DNA of 64,000 nucleotides from Rhododendron vialii (taxonomy: Eukaryota; Streptophyta; Magnoliopsida; Ericales; Ericaceae), in NCBI RefSeq assembly GCF_030253575.1, contig NC_080557.1, forward strand, positions 46,404,501 through 46,468,500. The letters run 5' to 3'. A program made the translations under genes and the position numbers. The notes beneath the pieces were generated by a model. It did no database searches. It saw nothing but the letters and a program-made list of their open reading frames with translations, and was not told the DNA's origin. Position 1 is the first letter of the stretch. Each line of letters begins with the position of its first letter. Of this stretch, positions 33,203-43,292 are shown piece after piece.

Positions 33203-36200
33203 TCATAAATGATTAGACATGCCGAGTTCTCGTCGAATGAAACAAAATTGTTCTTCACCAAGGGGTTTTGTGAAAATGTCCGCCAATTGCTTGTCGGTAC
33301 TAATAAAGTTAAGTTCAATATCCCCTTTTTGAACATGATCTCTTATAAAATGATGTCTAATCTCAATATGTTTTGTTCGAGAATGTTGAATTGGATTCTT
33401 GGTTAAGCTAATTGCACTAGTATTATCACATTTAATAGGAATATGATCATATTGCAAATTGAAATCCTCCATTTGTTGTTTGATCCACAATATTTGGGCA
33501 CAACAACTTCCGGCCGCTACATATTCCGCCTCGGCGGTAGATAGAGCTACGGAATTTTGTTTCTTGCTATGCCAAGACACTAGAGAGTGCCCTAGAAATT
33601 GGCAAGTCCCACTTGTACTTTTACGATCAACTTTGAAACCTCCAAAATCCGCATCCGAATAACCAATTAAATCAAATGCAACTCCACGTGGATAAAACAA
33701 TCCTAAGTCATGAGAACCGGCAACATATTTAAAAATACGTTTAATAGCTTTTAAATGCGATTCTTTAGGACATGATTGAAATCTAGCACACATGCAAACA
33801 CTAAACATTATATCCGGTCTACTTGCAGTGAGATAAAGTAATGAGCCGATCATACCTCGATACATCTTTTCATTGACGGCCTTACCATTCTCATCTTTGT
33901 CTAGCTTAGTTGATGTGCTCATTGGTGTGCTCATTGGCTTTGATCCTTCCATGCCAAACTTCTTAATAAGTTCTTTCGCATACTTGGCTTGGTTGATTAG
34001 AATCCCCTCATTAGTTTGCTTGATTTGAAGTCCGAGGAAGAAGTTAAGCTCCCCCATCATACTCATTTCAAATTCACCTTGCATACACTTAGCAAACTCT
34101 TTGCACATATTATCATTAGTGGCACCAAAGACAATATCATCAACATATATTTGAATAATGAGCATATCTTTACCTTTGGCTTTAATGAAAAGAGTAGTAT
34201 CAATTTTTCCACGAGTAAAGCCATTGTCAAGCAAGAATGAACTAAGTCTATCATACCATGCACGTGGTGCTTGCTTCAAACCATATAGAGCTTTTGAGAG
34301 TTTAAAAACATGATCGGGGTATACATGATCTTCAAAGCCGGGAGGTTGTTTGACATAAACTTCCTCATTTATGAACCCATTCAAAAATGCACTTTTCACA
34401 TCCATTTGATAAAGCTTGAAATTTTTGAAAGATGCAAAGGCAAGCAATATGCGAATAGCCTCTAATCTAGCTACCGGTGCAAAAGTTTCTTCAAAATCAA
34501 TACCTTCTTCTTGATTATAACCTTGAGCAACAAGTCTAGCTTTATTCCTAACAATATTTCCGGATTCATCTAGCTTGTTACGAAAAACCCATTTAGTACC
34601 TATAATAGTGTGATCAAGAGGCTTAGGTACTAATGCCCAAACTTTATTCCTTTCAAATTGATTTAACTCATCTTGCATGGCCAAAATCCAATTTTCATCA
34701 TCTTGAGCTTCCGGAAAGTTTTTAGGCTCAATTTGAGAAACAAAAGCTTGATTTTCACAAAAATTTCTATGAGACGAGCGAGTGGTTACCCCTTTCGAAA
34801 CTTCTCCAAGAATCAAGTCCTTTGGATGGTTTTGCACGAATCTCCAATCCTTGGAAAGATCTTGGTTGTCTCCCATGGCATCTTGAGGTTGATTAATAAC
34901 TTCATCTTCTTTGATTTGAGAGCTTTCTACTTGAGTATCACCATCAACTTTTTCTTGAATTTTCAAGTCATGAATCTCATGTGTAATTTCTAAGTCATCA
35001 TTATCAACAACATCCTTAGTAGCACAAGGATTAGATTCATCAAAGGAAACGTGAATAGATTCTTCAACAAGATTAGTGCGCTTATTATAAATTCTATATG
35101 CTTTGCTAGTAAGAGAGTAACCAATAAAGATGCCTTCATCCGATTTTGAATCAAATTTACCCAAGTCATCTTTTCCATTGTTTAATACATAACATTTACA
35201 ACCGAAGGCATGAAAGTAATTAATGTTGGGTATTCTACCATTCCAAAGCTCATAAGGAGTTTTCTTGAGGATAGGCCTAATTAAAACTCGATTCAAAATA
35301 TAGCATGAGGTATTAACGGCTTCCGCCCAAAAATATTTTGGCAAAGAGTTTTCACAAAGCATAGTGCGGGCCATTTCTTCCAGAGTACGATTTTTTCTCT
35401 CTACTACTCCATTTTGTTGAGGAGTACGAGGTACGGAAAAGTTATGACCAATACCATGTTCATCACAAAACTTTTCATATAAAGAATTGTCAAGTTCTTT
35501 TCCATGATCCGTACGAATGTTAGAAATAACAAAGCCTTTTTCATTTTGAACTCTTCTACAAAGTTTAGTGAAATTAGGATAAGCCTCATTCTTATGAGCT
35601 AGGAACATCACCCATGTATATCTAGAGAAATCATCAACAACAACAAGACAATAATAGTTTCCACAAAGACTTGGAGAGCGAGTTGGTCCAAACAAATCCA
35701 TATGAAGTAATTGCAAAGGTCTAGTAGTTGAAACAACATTTTTGGACTTAAAAGAAACCTTGGTTTGTTTTCCTTGTTGGCAAGGACCACAAAGTCTATC
35801 TTTTTCAAATTTGATTTTAGGAAGACCTTTTACCAAATTTTTTCTAGAGAGTTTTGAAATAGCATCCATACTTGCATGTCCTAGGCGCCTATGCCAAAGC
35901 CAACTATTTTCACTCAAAGCGGAAAAACATTTTATATCACAATTACTTAAATCATTGAGATTAAAAACATATACATTTTCAAGTCTTTGTCCAACGAAGA
36001 GTGTCTTGTTGCTTTTGACATTTTCAATGATACATTTGGATTTTTCAAAGATAACACGATTTCCTCTATCACATAATTGACTTATGCTAAGAAGATTGTG
36101 TTTTAAACCACTAACAAGTAAAACATCTTCAATAATAGGAGAATTACCTATATCACCAATTCCTATGATTTTGCCTTTGTTGTTGTCTCCAAATGTGACA

Positions 36201-36253
36201 TGTCCACCATCTTTAGGCGAAAGAGAATTGAAAGCCCTCTTGTCACCGGTCAT
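33203..36253 (-). CDS. pol: copia Pol: integrase, reverse transcriptase, RNase H (with protease edge)
   Basis: 1016 codons from the ATG of [10 protein letters not shown]. The frame extends about 21 codons further up, through the protease motif [14 protein letters not shown], to a TAG at 36317-36319. GAG-pre-integrase with HRRLGHAS and a Cys pair (C..C) lies near residues 115-160. The integrase catalytic triad shows as [18 protein letters not shown] and [11 protein letters not shown]. Reverse transcriptase runs about 530-770 with the [11 protein letters not shown] active site near 706. RNase H runs about 860-990 with SDADFGG, STAEAEY and [13 protein letters not shown]. The end is [21 protein letters not shown]. 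There are no internal stops. The order integrase before reverse transcriptase is diagnostic for copia. Confidence 0.95.
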   Translation of the reverse strand: MTGDKRAFNSLSPKDGGHVTFGDNNKGKIIGIGDIGNSPIIEDVLLVSGLKHNLLSISQLCDRGNRVIFEKSKCIIENVKSNKTLFVGQRLENVYVFNLNDLSNCDIKCFSALSENSWLWHRRLGHASMDAISKLSRKNLVKGLPKIKFEKDRLCGPCQQGKQTKVSFKSKNVVSTTRPLQLLHMDLFGPTRSPSLCGNYYCLVVVDDFSRYTWVMFLAHKNEAYPNFTKLCRRVQNEKGFVISNIRTDHGKELDNSLYEKFCDEHGIGHNFSVPRTPQQNGVVERKNRTLEEMARTMLCENSLPKYFWAEAVNTSCYILNRVLIRPILKKTPYELWNGRIPNINYFHAFGCKCYVLNNGKDDLGKFDSKSDEGIFIGYSLTSKAYRIYNKRTNLVEESIHVSFDESNPCATKDVVDNDDLEITHEIHDLKIQEKVDGDTQVESSQIKEDEVINQPQDAMGDNQDLSKDWRFVQNHPKDLILGEVSKGVTTRSSHRNFCENQAFVSQIEPKNFPEAQDDENWILAMQDELNQFERNKVWALVPKPLDHTIIGTKWVFRNKLDESGNIVRNKARLVAQGYNQEEGIDFEETFAPVARLEAIRILLAFASFKNFKLYQMDVKSAFLNGFINEEVYVKQPPGFEDHVYPDHVFKLSKALYGLKQAPRAWYDRLSSFLLDNGFTRGKIDTTLFIKAKGKDMLIIQIYVDDIVFGATNDNMCKEFAKCMQGEFEMSMMGELNFFLGLQIKQTNEGILINQAKYAKELIKKFGMEGSKPMSTPMSTSTKLDKDENGKAVNEKMYRGMIGSLLYLTASRPDIMFSVCMCARFQSCPKESHLKAIKRIFKYVAGSHDLGLFYPRGVAFDLIGYSDADFGGFKVDRKSTSGTCQFLGHSLVSWHSKKQNSVALSTAEAEYVAAGSCCAQILWIKQQMEDFNLQYDHIPIKCDNTSAISLTKNPIQHSRTKHIEIRHHFIRDHVQKGDIELNFISTDKQLADIFTKPLGEEQFCFIRRELGMSNHL

Positions 36254-36329
36254 GTGTCTTGAACATCCACTATCAAGGTACCAACTTCCTTCCTTGAGAG
36301 AACTTTTGAAGCATACCTACAATAGCACA

Positions 36330-37976
36330 TCAATTCTTGACTTTTGGTACCCAAATCATCTTGGGTCCTTGAAGGTTAGCATTGATACGGTTCTTAGGAA
36401 CCCAAACCTTTTTTGCATTAGAAGATGAGTATCCTTTCATAGGACATGTAGGAGAAATATGACCAATTTTACCACAATAATGACATGTCAATTTAGAATG
36501 GTTAGAAGGAGGAACATCTTTTCCAAAAAGATTTTTGTGTTGAGTGGGATTATAACCAATTCCGGCCTTGTGAAAAGAAACCATTTGTTTTCCAAGAAGA
36601 ATGTCTAAACTTTCTTTTCCATTAGTGAGTTTTGAAAGAGAATTAGTTAAATCGTCAATTTGTTTTTCTAAAGATTCGTTTTTGGAAGTATCCTTCAAAT
36701 ACTCTTTTTCTTTTGCCAAAGAGGTTCTTAAACTTTCATTTTCTTCCTCCAAAATATCTTTCTCTTCAATTAAATCATCCATTTCTAGTGAGAGATCTTT
36801 AGCAACCTTTTTAAGAAATTTGTTTTTAGAAACAACTTTTTCAAATTCTACTTTCAACTCTTTATAGGCAATAAACAATTCATCAAAGGAATAGGATGAG
36901 TCGAGATCTACCTCGTTTTCTTCGATGGCCATGAAACACAAGTTAGCGACCTCTTGTTGCTCATCGTCCTCATCGGAGCTACTATCGTCACTATTGTCCC
37001 ATGTGGCCATCATAGCTCTCCTTTTGTCCTTCTTTGAATATTTTTTGGCATATGGACATTCACTTTTGATGTGGCCGGGCTTCTTGCACTCGTAGCAAAT
37101 GATTGGATCCTTTTTGCTACTTTCTTCTTTGCCTCCATCTTTTCTTGAAAATCCTCTACCTTTGCGAGATGCTCTATTTTTGAGGAGTTTCTTGAACGTT
37201 TTTGTGATGAGCGCCATTTCATCATCCTCACTTTCGTTGCTTGAATCCTCCTTGCTTTTTGATTTGCTTGTTGTACTTTTGAAGGCAAGATCCTTAACTT
37301 TCTTCTCTTTTTCACCCTTGAGGTTGTGATGCATTTCCTCCGTCATGAGAGATCCCATGAGCTTGTCCATCGTGTATGTTGAGAAATCTTTGGATTGTAG
37401 GATGATGGAGGTGGTAGTGTCCCAATTGGTTGGCATGGAACGGAGCACCTTCCTTGTCATTTCGGATTGACTGTAAATCTTTCCAAGAGCTTTTAAACCG
37501 TTAGTAATACTAGCAAATCTAGCAAACATTTGAGATATAGATTCATCCGGTTTCATTTTGAAGAGCTCATAGCTATGCACAAGAATATCAATTTTGGACT
37601 CCTTAACTTGACTATCTCCTTCATGTGACATTTCTAACTTATCCCATATTTCTTTAGCCGATTCACATGCGGAGACACAATCATATTCATTGGGAGTAAT
37701 AGCACAAAAAAGAAGGTTCATAGCTCTATAGTTCTTTTCTATTGAAGCCTTTTCCAAATGACTCCACTCATAATCTGGTTTAGGCATAGTCTCTTCTCCA
37801 ACTTTCTTAGTAGGAATAATGGGACCATTTTTGATAATTTTCCATAGATCATAATCCGTGGATTGAATAAAGATCATCATTCTATTTTTCCAATGAGAGT
37901 AATTTTCTCCGGTGAACAAGGGAGGTCTATTGGACGATTGACCTTCGATACAAGAAACATTACTAGTGGTTGCCAT
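36330..37976 (-). CDS. gag: copia Gag polyprotein with two zinc knuckles
   Basis: 548 aa from an ATG at 37976 (MATTSNVSCIEGQSSNRPPL), about 45 bases after the primer-binding site. A UBN2/gag-like region (FTGENYSHWKNRMMIFIQ, ..LWDKLEMSHEGD..) is followed by a Lys/Ser/Glu-rich stretch. The first CCHC knuckle is CYECKKPGHIKSEC (about residue 292), then a coiled-coil-like acidic/leucine region, and a second knuckle CHYCGKIGHISPTC (about residue 495). It ends IWVPKVKN-stop at 36330-36332. Two widely spaced knuckles with a coiled coil between them are seen in Sirevirus Gag proteins. Gag and Pol are in different frames. Confidence 0.92.
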   Translation of the reverse strand: MATTSNVSCIEGQSSNRPPLFTGENYSHWKNRMMIFIQSTDYDLWKIIKNGPIIPTKKVGEETMPKPDYEWSHLEKASIEKNYRAMNLLFCAITPNEYDCVSACESAKEIWDKLEMSHEGDSQVKESKIDILVHSYELFKMKPDESISQMFARFASITNGLKALGKIYSQSEMTRKVLRSMPTNWDTTTSIILQSKDFSTYTMDKLMGSLMTEEMHHNLKGEKEKKVKDLAFKSTTSKSKSKEDSSNESEDDEMALITKTFKKLLKNRASRKGRGFSRKDGGKEESSKKDPIICYECKKPGHIKSECPYAKKYSKKDKRRAMMATWDNSDDSSSDEDDEQQEVANLCFMAIEENEVDLDSSYSFDELFIAYKELKVEFEKVVSKNKFLKKVAKDLSLEMDDLIEEKDILEEENESLRTSLAKEKEYLKDTSKNESLEKQIDDLTNSLSKLTNGKESLDILLGKQMVSFHKAGIGYNPTQHKNLFGKDVPPSNHSKLTCHYCGKIGHISPTCPMKGYSSSNAKKVWVPKNRINANLQGPKMIWVPKVKN

Positions 37977-38020
37977 GGATCTTAACTCTTAGATGGTTAA
38001 ATCTACAAACAAGAGCCGAG

Positions 38021-38032
38021 GCTCTGATACCA
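38021..38032 (-). other. primer-binding site (initiator tRNA-Met)
   Basis: TGGTATCAGAGC on the minus strand, two bases from the 5' LTR end. This is the classical plant copia site for the 3' end of tRNA-iMet. Confidence 0.92.
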
Positions 38033-38623
38033 ATTGTTACCCAAATTATGCAACCTAGAGGGGGGGTGAATAGGATTGCTAGTAATAATTACCAATAAAA
38101 ATTTATCTCTAACAATATATGCAAACAATAAGTATGCAATCAAAATAGAGAGATAGAGAGATAGAACCCGTTTATAGTGGTTCGGTCCGGATTTGTCCAC
38201 GGTCCGGCCCTACTCCACTTCTCCTCAAGCAATTACTTGAAGGTTAGACTAATCTTTAAAAGATTACAACTTGTAAGTCTTGCGGGTGCTTACAAGAACC
38301 GAATGCCTCTAGCTTTCCCGAGGAGCTAGCACAACCGCAAGAATTTTCTCCGAAAACTTCTCAAAAACAATAACACCCAAATTCCAACCCGAATTTGGTC
38401 TTCTAAGCTTTCAAGTGTTTGACTCAAACACTCACTTAGGAAATACAAGTATGTGAAGAAGGTATGAAAATTATCGCTCACGACTTGTACAAATTTTCTC
38501 TCAAGAATAATATGAAAGTGGAAGAACAATGAGAATTTTTGGCTTTGATCTTTTGAGAATTTTCTCTTGCAATAATATGGAATGTTGTAGCTTGTGTGTG
38601 TACTCATTAATGAGTTCTTGATG

Positions 38624-38633
38624 CCTTATATAG
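38624..38633 (-). promoter_or_regulatory. LTR TATA box
   Basis: CTATATAAGG on the minus strand, immediately downstream of the repeat block; transcription would run toward gag. Confidence 0.7.
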
Positions 38634-38648
38634 CCATCCATATGCTTC

Positions 38649-38853
38649 CTAGCCGTTGGAAACTAGCCGTTGGAACTAGCCGTTGGAAACTAGCCGTTGG
38701 AAACTAGCCGTTTGAAACTAGCCGTTGGAAACTAGCCGTTTGAAACTAGCCGTTTGAAACTAGCCGTTGGAAACTAGCCGTTGGAAACTAGCCGTTTGAA
38801 ACTAGCCGTTGGAAACTAGCCGTTTGAAACTAGCCGTTGGAAACTAGCCGTTA
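38649..38853 (-). promoter_or_regulatory. 15 tandem MSA-like elements in U3 of the 5' LTR
   Basis: Fifteen 14-bp units reading TTTCCAACGGCTAG (nine) or TTTCAAACGGCTAG (five) plus one partial unit on the sense strand. TCCAACGGCT fits YCYAACGGYY, the M-phase-specific activator consensus recognised by plant MYB3R factors. Position just upstream of the TATA box fits an enhancer; activity is inferred. Confidence 0.65.
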
Positions 38854-39284
38854 GATAGAGTGGTCATCCGGGTGGTCGTCCGGTTGTCACAGCTTTCTGT
38901 TCAGACAGCCGGCTTGTCAGCCGGTTCGTCAACCTGTGGCTCACAATTTCATCTAAATAAATCCGTTAAAGCATGTATTGAGCTCAATAAAGTCTTTGTA
39001 AATATAAATCATGAATCCAAGAGACTTTATGCTATATTTCAAGGTCACGAAAATATTTAGTTCGGGAATCGACTTTTCGATAATTTTGTATTTGCCGAAT
39101 AAAAATATCATTGAATTAATCATCAAAATAATTAATAGAGATGCATATAAATTTTCACAAATTATAATGCATACATTTTTCAACATCCACAATCTTATTC
39201 AGCCCAACTGATAATTCATTAAGGGAACAAATTACTAAACAAATACATCAAGGGAACAAATAATCAATCTCTATTTTTTGCAAG

Positions 39285-39618
39285 AAAATGGCTGCTCAAT
39301 GACGGAATTAGAGAGTGTAGTTTTTGTTTTATTTCGTTCTTATCCGGATTTAGTCTGGTTTCTATCTGGATTTAATCCGGTTTATGTCCAGATTTTGTCT
39401 GGTGGTTTGTTGGTCATGTGTTTGGTATCAGTTTTATTTTCTACGAACCTGATCTCGCTAGATGAGTTTGAAATAGGACTGCACGTATTGTGCACTGATT
39501 GCCCTCTCGCTAATAGTTTGTCCGGTTTGTGGACGTCCATTTTTCCCATGAGGTTCCTCTCTGTTGTGTAGGTTTTCGCCTCACTGTTGAATACAACTTC
39601 TCACATTTGCCAAAAAAA
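39285..39618 (+). mobile_element. non-LTR retroelement 3' end with target duplication
   Basis: T/G-rich insert ending gccaaaaaaa, flanked by aatctctattttttgcaag (39266-39284) and aatctctatttttttacaag (about 39618-39637). The A tail and long target duplication are hallmarks of target-primed insertion. No intact frame. Confidence 0.65.
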
Positions 39619-39734
39619 ATCTCTATTTTTTTACAAGAATTGACTCTCTGACCTCCAGTGTAGAAGTGTACAAAGGTGGCACCTAGGCTAACTTTAAGTT
39701 TGTTCGACCATTACTAGTTAGATGCCTTGTCTTG

Positions 39735-40125
39735 TTTTTTTTTTTTTTTTTAACGGCAAAAAATAGCATTTTATTAAGGGAGAAGGGAACAATTCCAGCC
39801 AAAAGTTGAAAACACACCCGAGGGCTTAAAGTGTCCAAATAAAACAATAACAGCACAGATACACCCAAAAGGCATGAAAGTCCAAATACAACAATAATAG
39901 CCCAGCCCAAAAGAAAACCCAAAAACTTAACCCGAGAGCTGCCGCCCACCGCATCTGACAGATCACACCACTACCACCGGATTGCCCCACCGACAACCAC
40001 CACGCCTCCACAGGCCACCCATGGCAATGAAACCCGAAAATCCAAAGCAAACCTATCTGTCGCGGATGCTACGTACACCAAGCTGTTAGGCGAGAATCGG
40101 GCCGCCTAACGACGGCCGCGACGGG
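39735..40125 (-). mobile_element. LINE-type 3' end with 15-bp target duplication
   Basis: A run of about 17 T, then aacggcaaaaaatagcattttattaaggg. The body shares ccaccgcatctgacagatc with the 21759 element. Flanks agatgccttgtcttg (39720-39734) and agatgccttgtctcg (40126-40140). The empty site is present in the unit near 21.16 kb (agatgccttgtcgtg). Confidence 0.8.
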
Positions 40126-40140
40126 AGATGCCTTGTCTCG

Positions 40141-42569
40141 TTGGGAAAGAAAAGAGTAGAAAAGTAAGCCAATTTTAACTAAGACAATTAACGCTACAAC
40201 TAGTCCTGTGGATGATTTTTCTAAGAAAAAGAAAATTTACAGTAGTTACCTTATAAGTCAATTTTGCTAAGGTTTGTGCAAGTTTTGGAGAGGTAGGAAT
40301 GCGTTTACTCTGTTCTAACTTCTAAGCCTTCTTGTTTGAATTACTACTATTTCCTAAAACTTACTCCCCGTCTCATATTTTTGGTCTTGTTTACTATTTG
40401 GAAGCTCTAAAAAAATTAGCTATATCTTTTAATTTATAATGATTTTTATATCAAATATGAATCTTATCTGATAGATTTCAAATAATTTTATTAATCAAAG
40501 TTTTCGAAATCACAAAAAAAATATTATTGATTGTGAGATATACACAATTGTTTAAGTGCGCGCACAAAAAATAAAACATGACCAAAAATATGAGACGGAG
40601 TCACGGAGGAAGTACTATTTTGAATATTTTCCATTGAATGGAATCCAATTCCGCGGATAATACTTCACGCCAGAGACTCGATGCATTACCCCTCAAGTCT
40701 CGACAAGGCTTAGATAATGCATTCATATGCATGGCAATCAGACTTTGCAACAAAAAAAAAAACCTTTATACGCACATATACTCTGCAAGACTTCAAAGTT
40801 CAAACATTCAAAATCAAAAAAAGAATATGAAAAATTTTGAAAGAAGATCAACCATTCAACCCTTGTAACAGGGGCCGACGAAGGGGTGGAGTGGGTGAAA
40901 CGATAAGTGCTGGACATCGGATTAGGCTAGGCATGACACGAAACTTAGGCGAGATGTTGCTGGCTTGTTTGTTTAGTAGGATGATCATGACTGGGAAATG
41001 TTTATGTAGGGCTGGTAAAGAACTTCTGTGCACAAATATTGGAAGTCCGAACACATCTTTTAAGCTTGACACGGTATCAATCAAAGCTCTTTTGAGATAC
41101 TGGAATCACAAAGAAGTCGAATCTCATTTATGCAGATAATACTCGATCGGGGCCGGCTGATAAATTTTTATGCAAAAAGACTATCAAATATCAAACACCC
41201 GAGTACTTCCATACATACATCAAACCGGCCATGCATTCAATTTTGGTGTAGAAAAACATGCACCAAGCTACTTGAGCTCAATAAAAATTCTCTATAACGA
41301 ACCAAGCTACTTGGGCTCAATACATCATGGCTCGTTAAAAATTTGCTTGAAGTTCGTTAAGGTTTACCAAACTCCTAATATCATTTTCATGGCTTGTGTG
41401 TTCTGTTAAAAAATCTTTCCCCTTGTATCGCGTGGTCTACAGGAGACTGAGAGACATGTGAGACTCATATCCGTGGAATTGAATTCCTTACTTTGGATAG
41501 ACTGCCGCGTAAAACATTGGTAAGTATAAAATCAAATCCTCCAACAAGACTCAACTCATAGGTCTCTCATTCCTACCTTTGAAACCTAATTGGTAAAAGT
41601 AATACTATCTCAGGTAGGGAGGATTTCACGTTAGTCGAGGTGCACGTAAGCTGACCCGTATTCGGTTATCAAAATATATACTTTCCGCTAAGGAAAATAA
41701 GTACTTATTTTTTGAATTAAAAGTGATGTATTGTGAGGTAATGACATGTCTCGTAAAACGAAAAATAATTATTTAAAAAATAAGAACTTTATCGGAACGG
41801 GCCTTATTCAGGGTTTCAAAATTAGTTGAGGTGCACGTAAACTGACCCGGATCCGGCTATCGAAATATTATGAAATCTCATGAGGCATAAATAAATTTGT
41901 GTAAAAGAAATTTTCATGCTCCGTCATCCAAAAGAATTTAATTTTTGGTGGTAATTTTCTACTATAGCTTTTAAATGGATGCTGATTTTGGCACTCTATT
42001 TTTGTACGCATATGCTCCACTTTTAACATGAAGTTACTAGTAGCTTCACGTACAAAATGGTGCGTCTGCATATAAAAGTGAAGCGCAAAAATCAATTTAC
42101 ATTTTAAATATCACTTGCGGTTCGAATTTCAAAATTGGAATCGAAATAGAAACCTTTGACCTAGCCCTCTTTTTATTGCAAATTGACATTGTGAGAGAGA
42201 TTATTACTTCTTCTTTTTCAATCATCTCCCCTAATCACGACACGGATGTTCTATATTTAACCGGATCAGAGAGGGGATTAATTAGTTGATGTGTGCGGGC
42301 ACGAACACCCCTGATCATCGAACTAAAAAAAGTCTTACATTTTCTGTCCCGTGCTTTACATGGCTTACGTGCTTGCATGCCGTCATGTTCAAGGAATGAC
42401 GTGTTCACAAAGGTTGAAATTGAATGTTTCCAAATTAAATTACTGTAAAAATTTCTTCATGAACGACCCATTGAATTTTCTAAGCTCCTTACTAAACACA
42501 CCCGTCACCACGTTATTAAGAGTCAAAATCCCTTCAAAATAGACACCACGAAAACTTCAACTTCTTGCA
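40141..42569. other. spacer and promoter region of copy 6
   Basis: Array-unit sequence with a degenerate Stowaway copy (about 40364-40612), the shared segment from 40.62 kb (gaatggaatccaattccgcgg) and the AT-rich insert at 41.67-41.81 kb. No gene was seen. Confidence 0.5.
41977..42101. mobile_element. foldback MITE upstream of copy 6
   Basis: Inverted repeat (gctgattttggcactctatttttgta ... tgcatataaaagtgaagcgcaaaaatca) with arms meeting at acatgaagttac / gtagcttcacgt. Flanked by TTTTAAAT on both sides, the same site hit by a different MITE in copy 4. Confidence 0.7.
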
Positions 42570-42577
42570 TATAAATA
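42397..42577 (+). promoter_or_regulatory. shared promoter block, copy 6
   Basis: TGACGTG at 42397-42403, AGTCAA at 42521-42526 and TATAAATA at 42570-42577, 93 bp before the ATG. Confidence 0.6.
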
Positions 42578-42662
42578 GATCCAACTCCCTCCCAGTACTT
42601 TTCATAATCGATATACCAACATCAGCAGCTCTTTAATTGCTTTCACCAATTACTATAGCAAA

Positions 42663-43292
42663 ATGAGAACTATAAACGTTGCCTTAGCCATTTTAGCTCT
42701 ACTTTTTCTTCTAACCATATTCAAACCACATGAAGCAGCTAGAATCTTGCATGCAGAAGGAGAAGAGTTTATGAAGATTGAGAGTTTGCTTTTACAGTCT
42801 CTGGCTCATACCCCTGTGGACCCCTCGCATCCGAGTCCCGACACCAACATCCCCGCCGGCACCCTCGGCCAGAAAGGCTTTGCCGTGCAAAGGACTCCAG
42901 TGATCCCCTCGCATCCAAGTCCCGGCACCCACATCCCCGCCAGCACCCTCGGCCAAAAAGGCTTTGCCGTGGAAAGGACTCCAGTGACCCCCTCGCATCC
43001 AAGTCCCGGCACCAACATCCCCGCCAGCACCATCGGCCAAAAAGGATTTGCCGTGCAAAGGACTCCTGTGACCCCCTCGCATCCAAGTCCCGGCACCCAC
43101 ATCCCCGCCAGCACCCTCGGCCAGAAAGGCTTTGCCGTGCAAAGGACTCCAGTGACCCCCTCGCATCCAAGTCCCGGCACCCACATCCCCGCCAGCTCCC
43201 TCGGCCAGAAAGGCTTTGCCGGTCAGGCGATGCCGTTGCCGCCTCTGGTGTACCCACAACAAACGGTTCAATTTGGTGTGGCCACCAATTAA
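42663..43292 (+). CDS. secreted peptide precursor, array copy 6 (five motifs)
   Basis: 209 aa. Signal peptide (MRTINVALAILALLFLLTIF, ending PHEAA) and linker ILHAEGEEFMKIES, then five tandem 28-residue (84-bp) units: PVDPSHPSPDTNIPAG, PVIPSHPSPGTHIPAS, PVTPSHPSPGTNIPAS, PVTPSHPSPGTHIPAS and PVTPSHPSPGTHIPAS. They are separated by (T/S)(L/I)GQKGFAV(Q/E)RT; the tail is AMPLPPLVYPQQT...FGVATN. The near-identical units indicate recent unequal crossing-over or slippage. Arg at each spacer end gives a regular possible cleavage point, so one precursor could release several nearly identical peptides, as in multi-peptide precursors such as those of some CEP genes. Processing is inferred. Confidence 0.85.
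   Translation: MRTINVALAILALLFLLTIFKPHEAARILHAEGEEFMKIESLLLQSLAHTPVDPSHPSPDTNIPAGTLGQKGFAVQRTPVIPSHPSPGTHIPASTLGQKGFAVERTPVTPSHPSPGTNIPASTIGQKGFAVQRTPVTPSHPSPGTHIPASTLGQKGFAVQRTPVTPSHPSPGTHIPASSLGQKGFAGQAMPLPPLVYPQQTVQFGVATN

Larger units (their letters stand above)
30100..39185 (-). mobile_element. full-length Ty1/copia retrotransposon, Sirevirus-like
   Basis: LTRs at 30100-31264 and 38035-39185, TG...CA ends, flanked by TCCAC on both sides (30095-30099, 39186-39190). Primer-binding site TGGTATCAGAGC (minus, 38021-38032) two bases from the 5' LTR and polypurine tract AAAAAGGGGGAGAT (minus, 31265-31278). gag and pol frames are intact. The LTRs appear identical except for one 14-bp repeat unit, so insertion is recent. 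Two zinc knuckles in Gag, a long region after pol and several further ctccccct tracts (about 31328, 31461, 32089) suggest the Sirevirus (SIRE/Maximus) lineage. The element sits in the 3' flank of peptide copy 5. Confidence 0.93.
38035..39185 (-). repeat. 5' LTR of the copia element
   Basis: 1151 bp. It is the promoter-bearing LTR for this orientation. U3 holds the MSA-like repeats (38649-38853), followed about 15 bp further by a TATA box. Confidence 0.93.
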
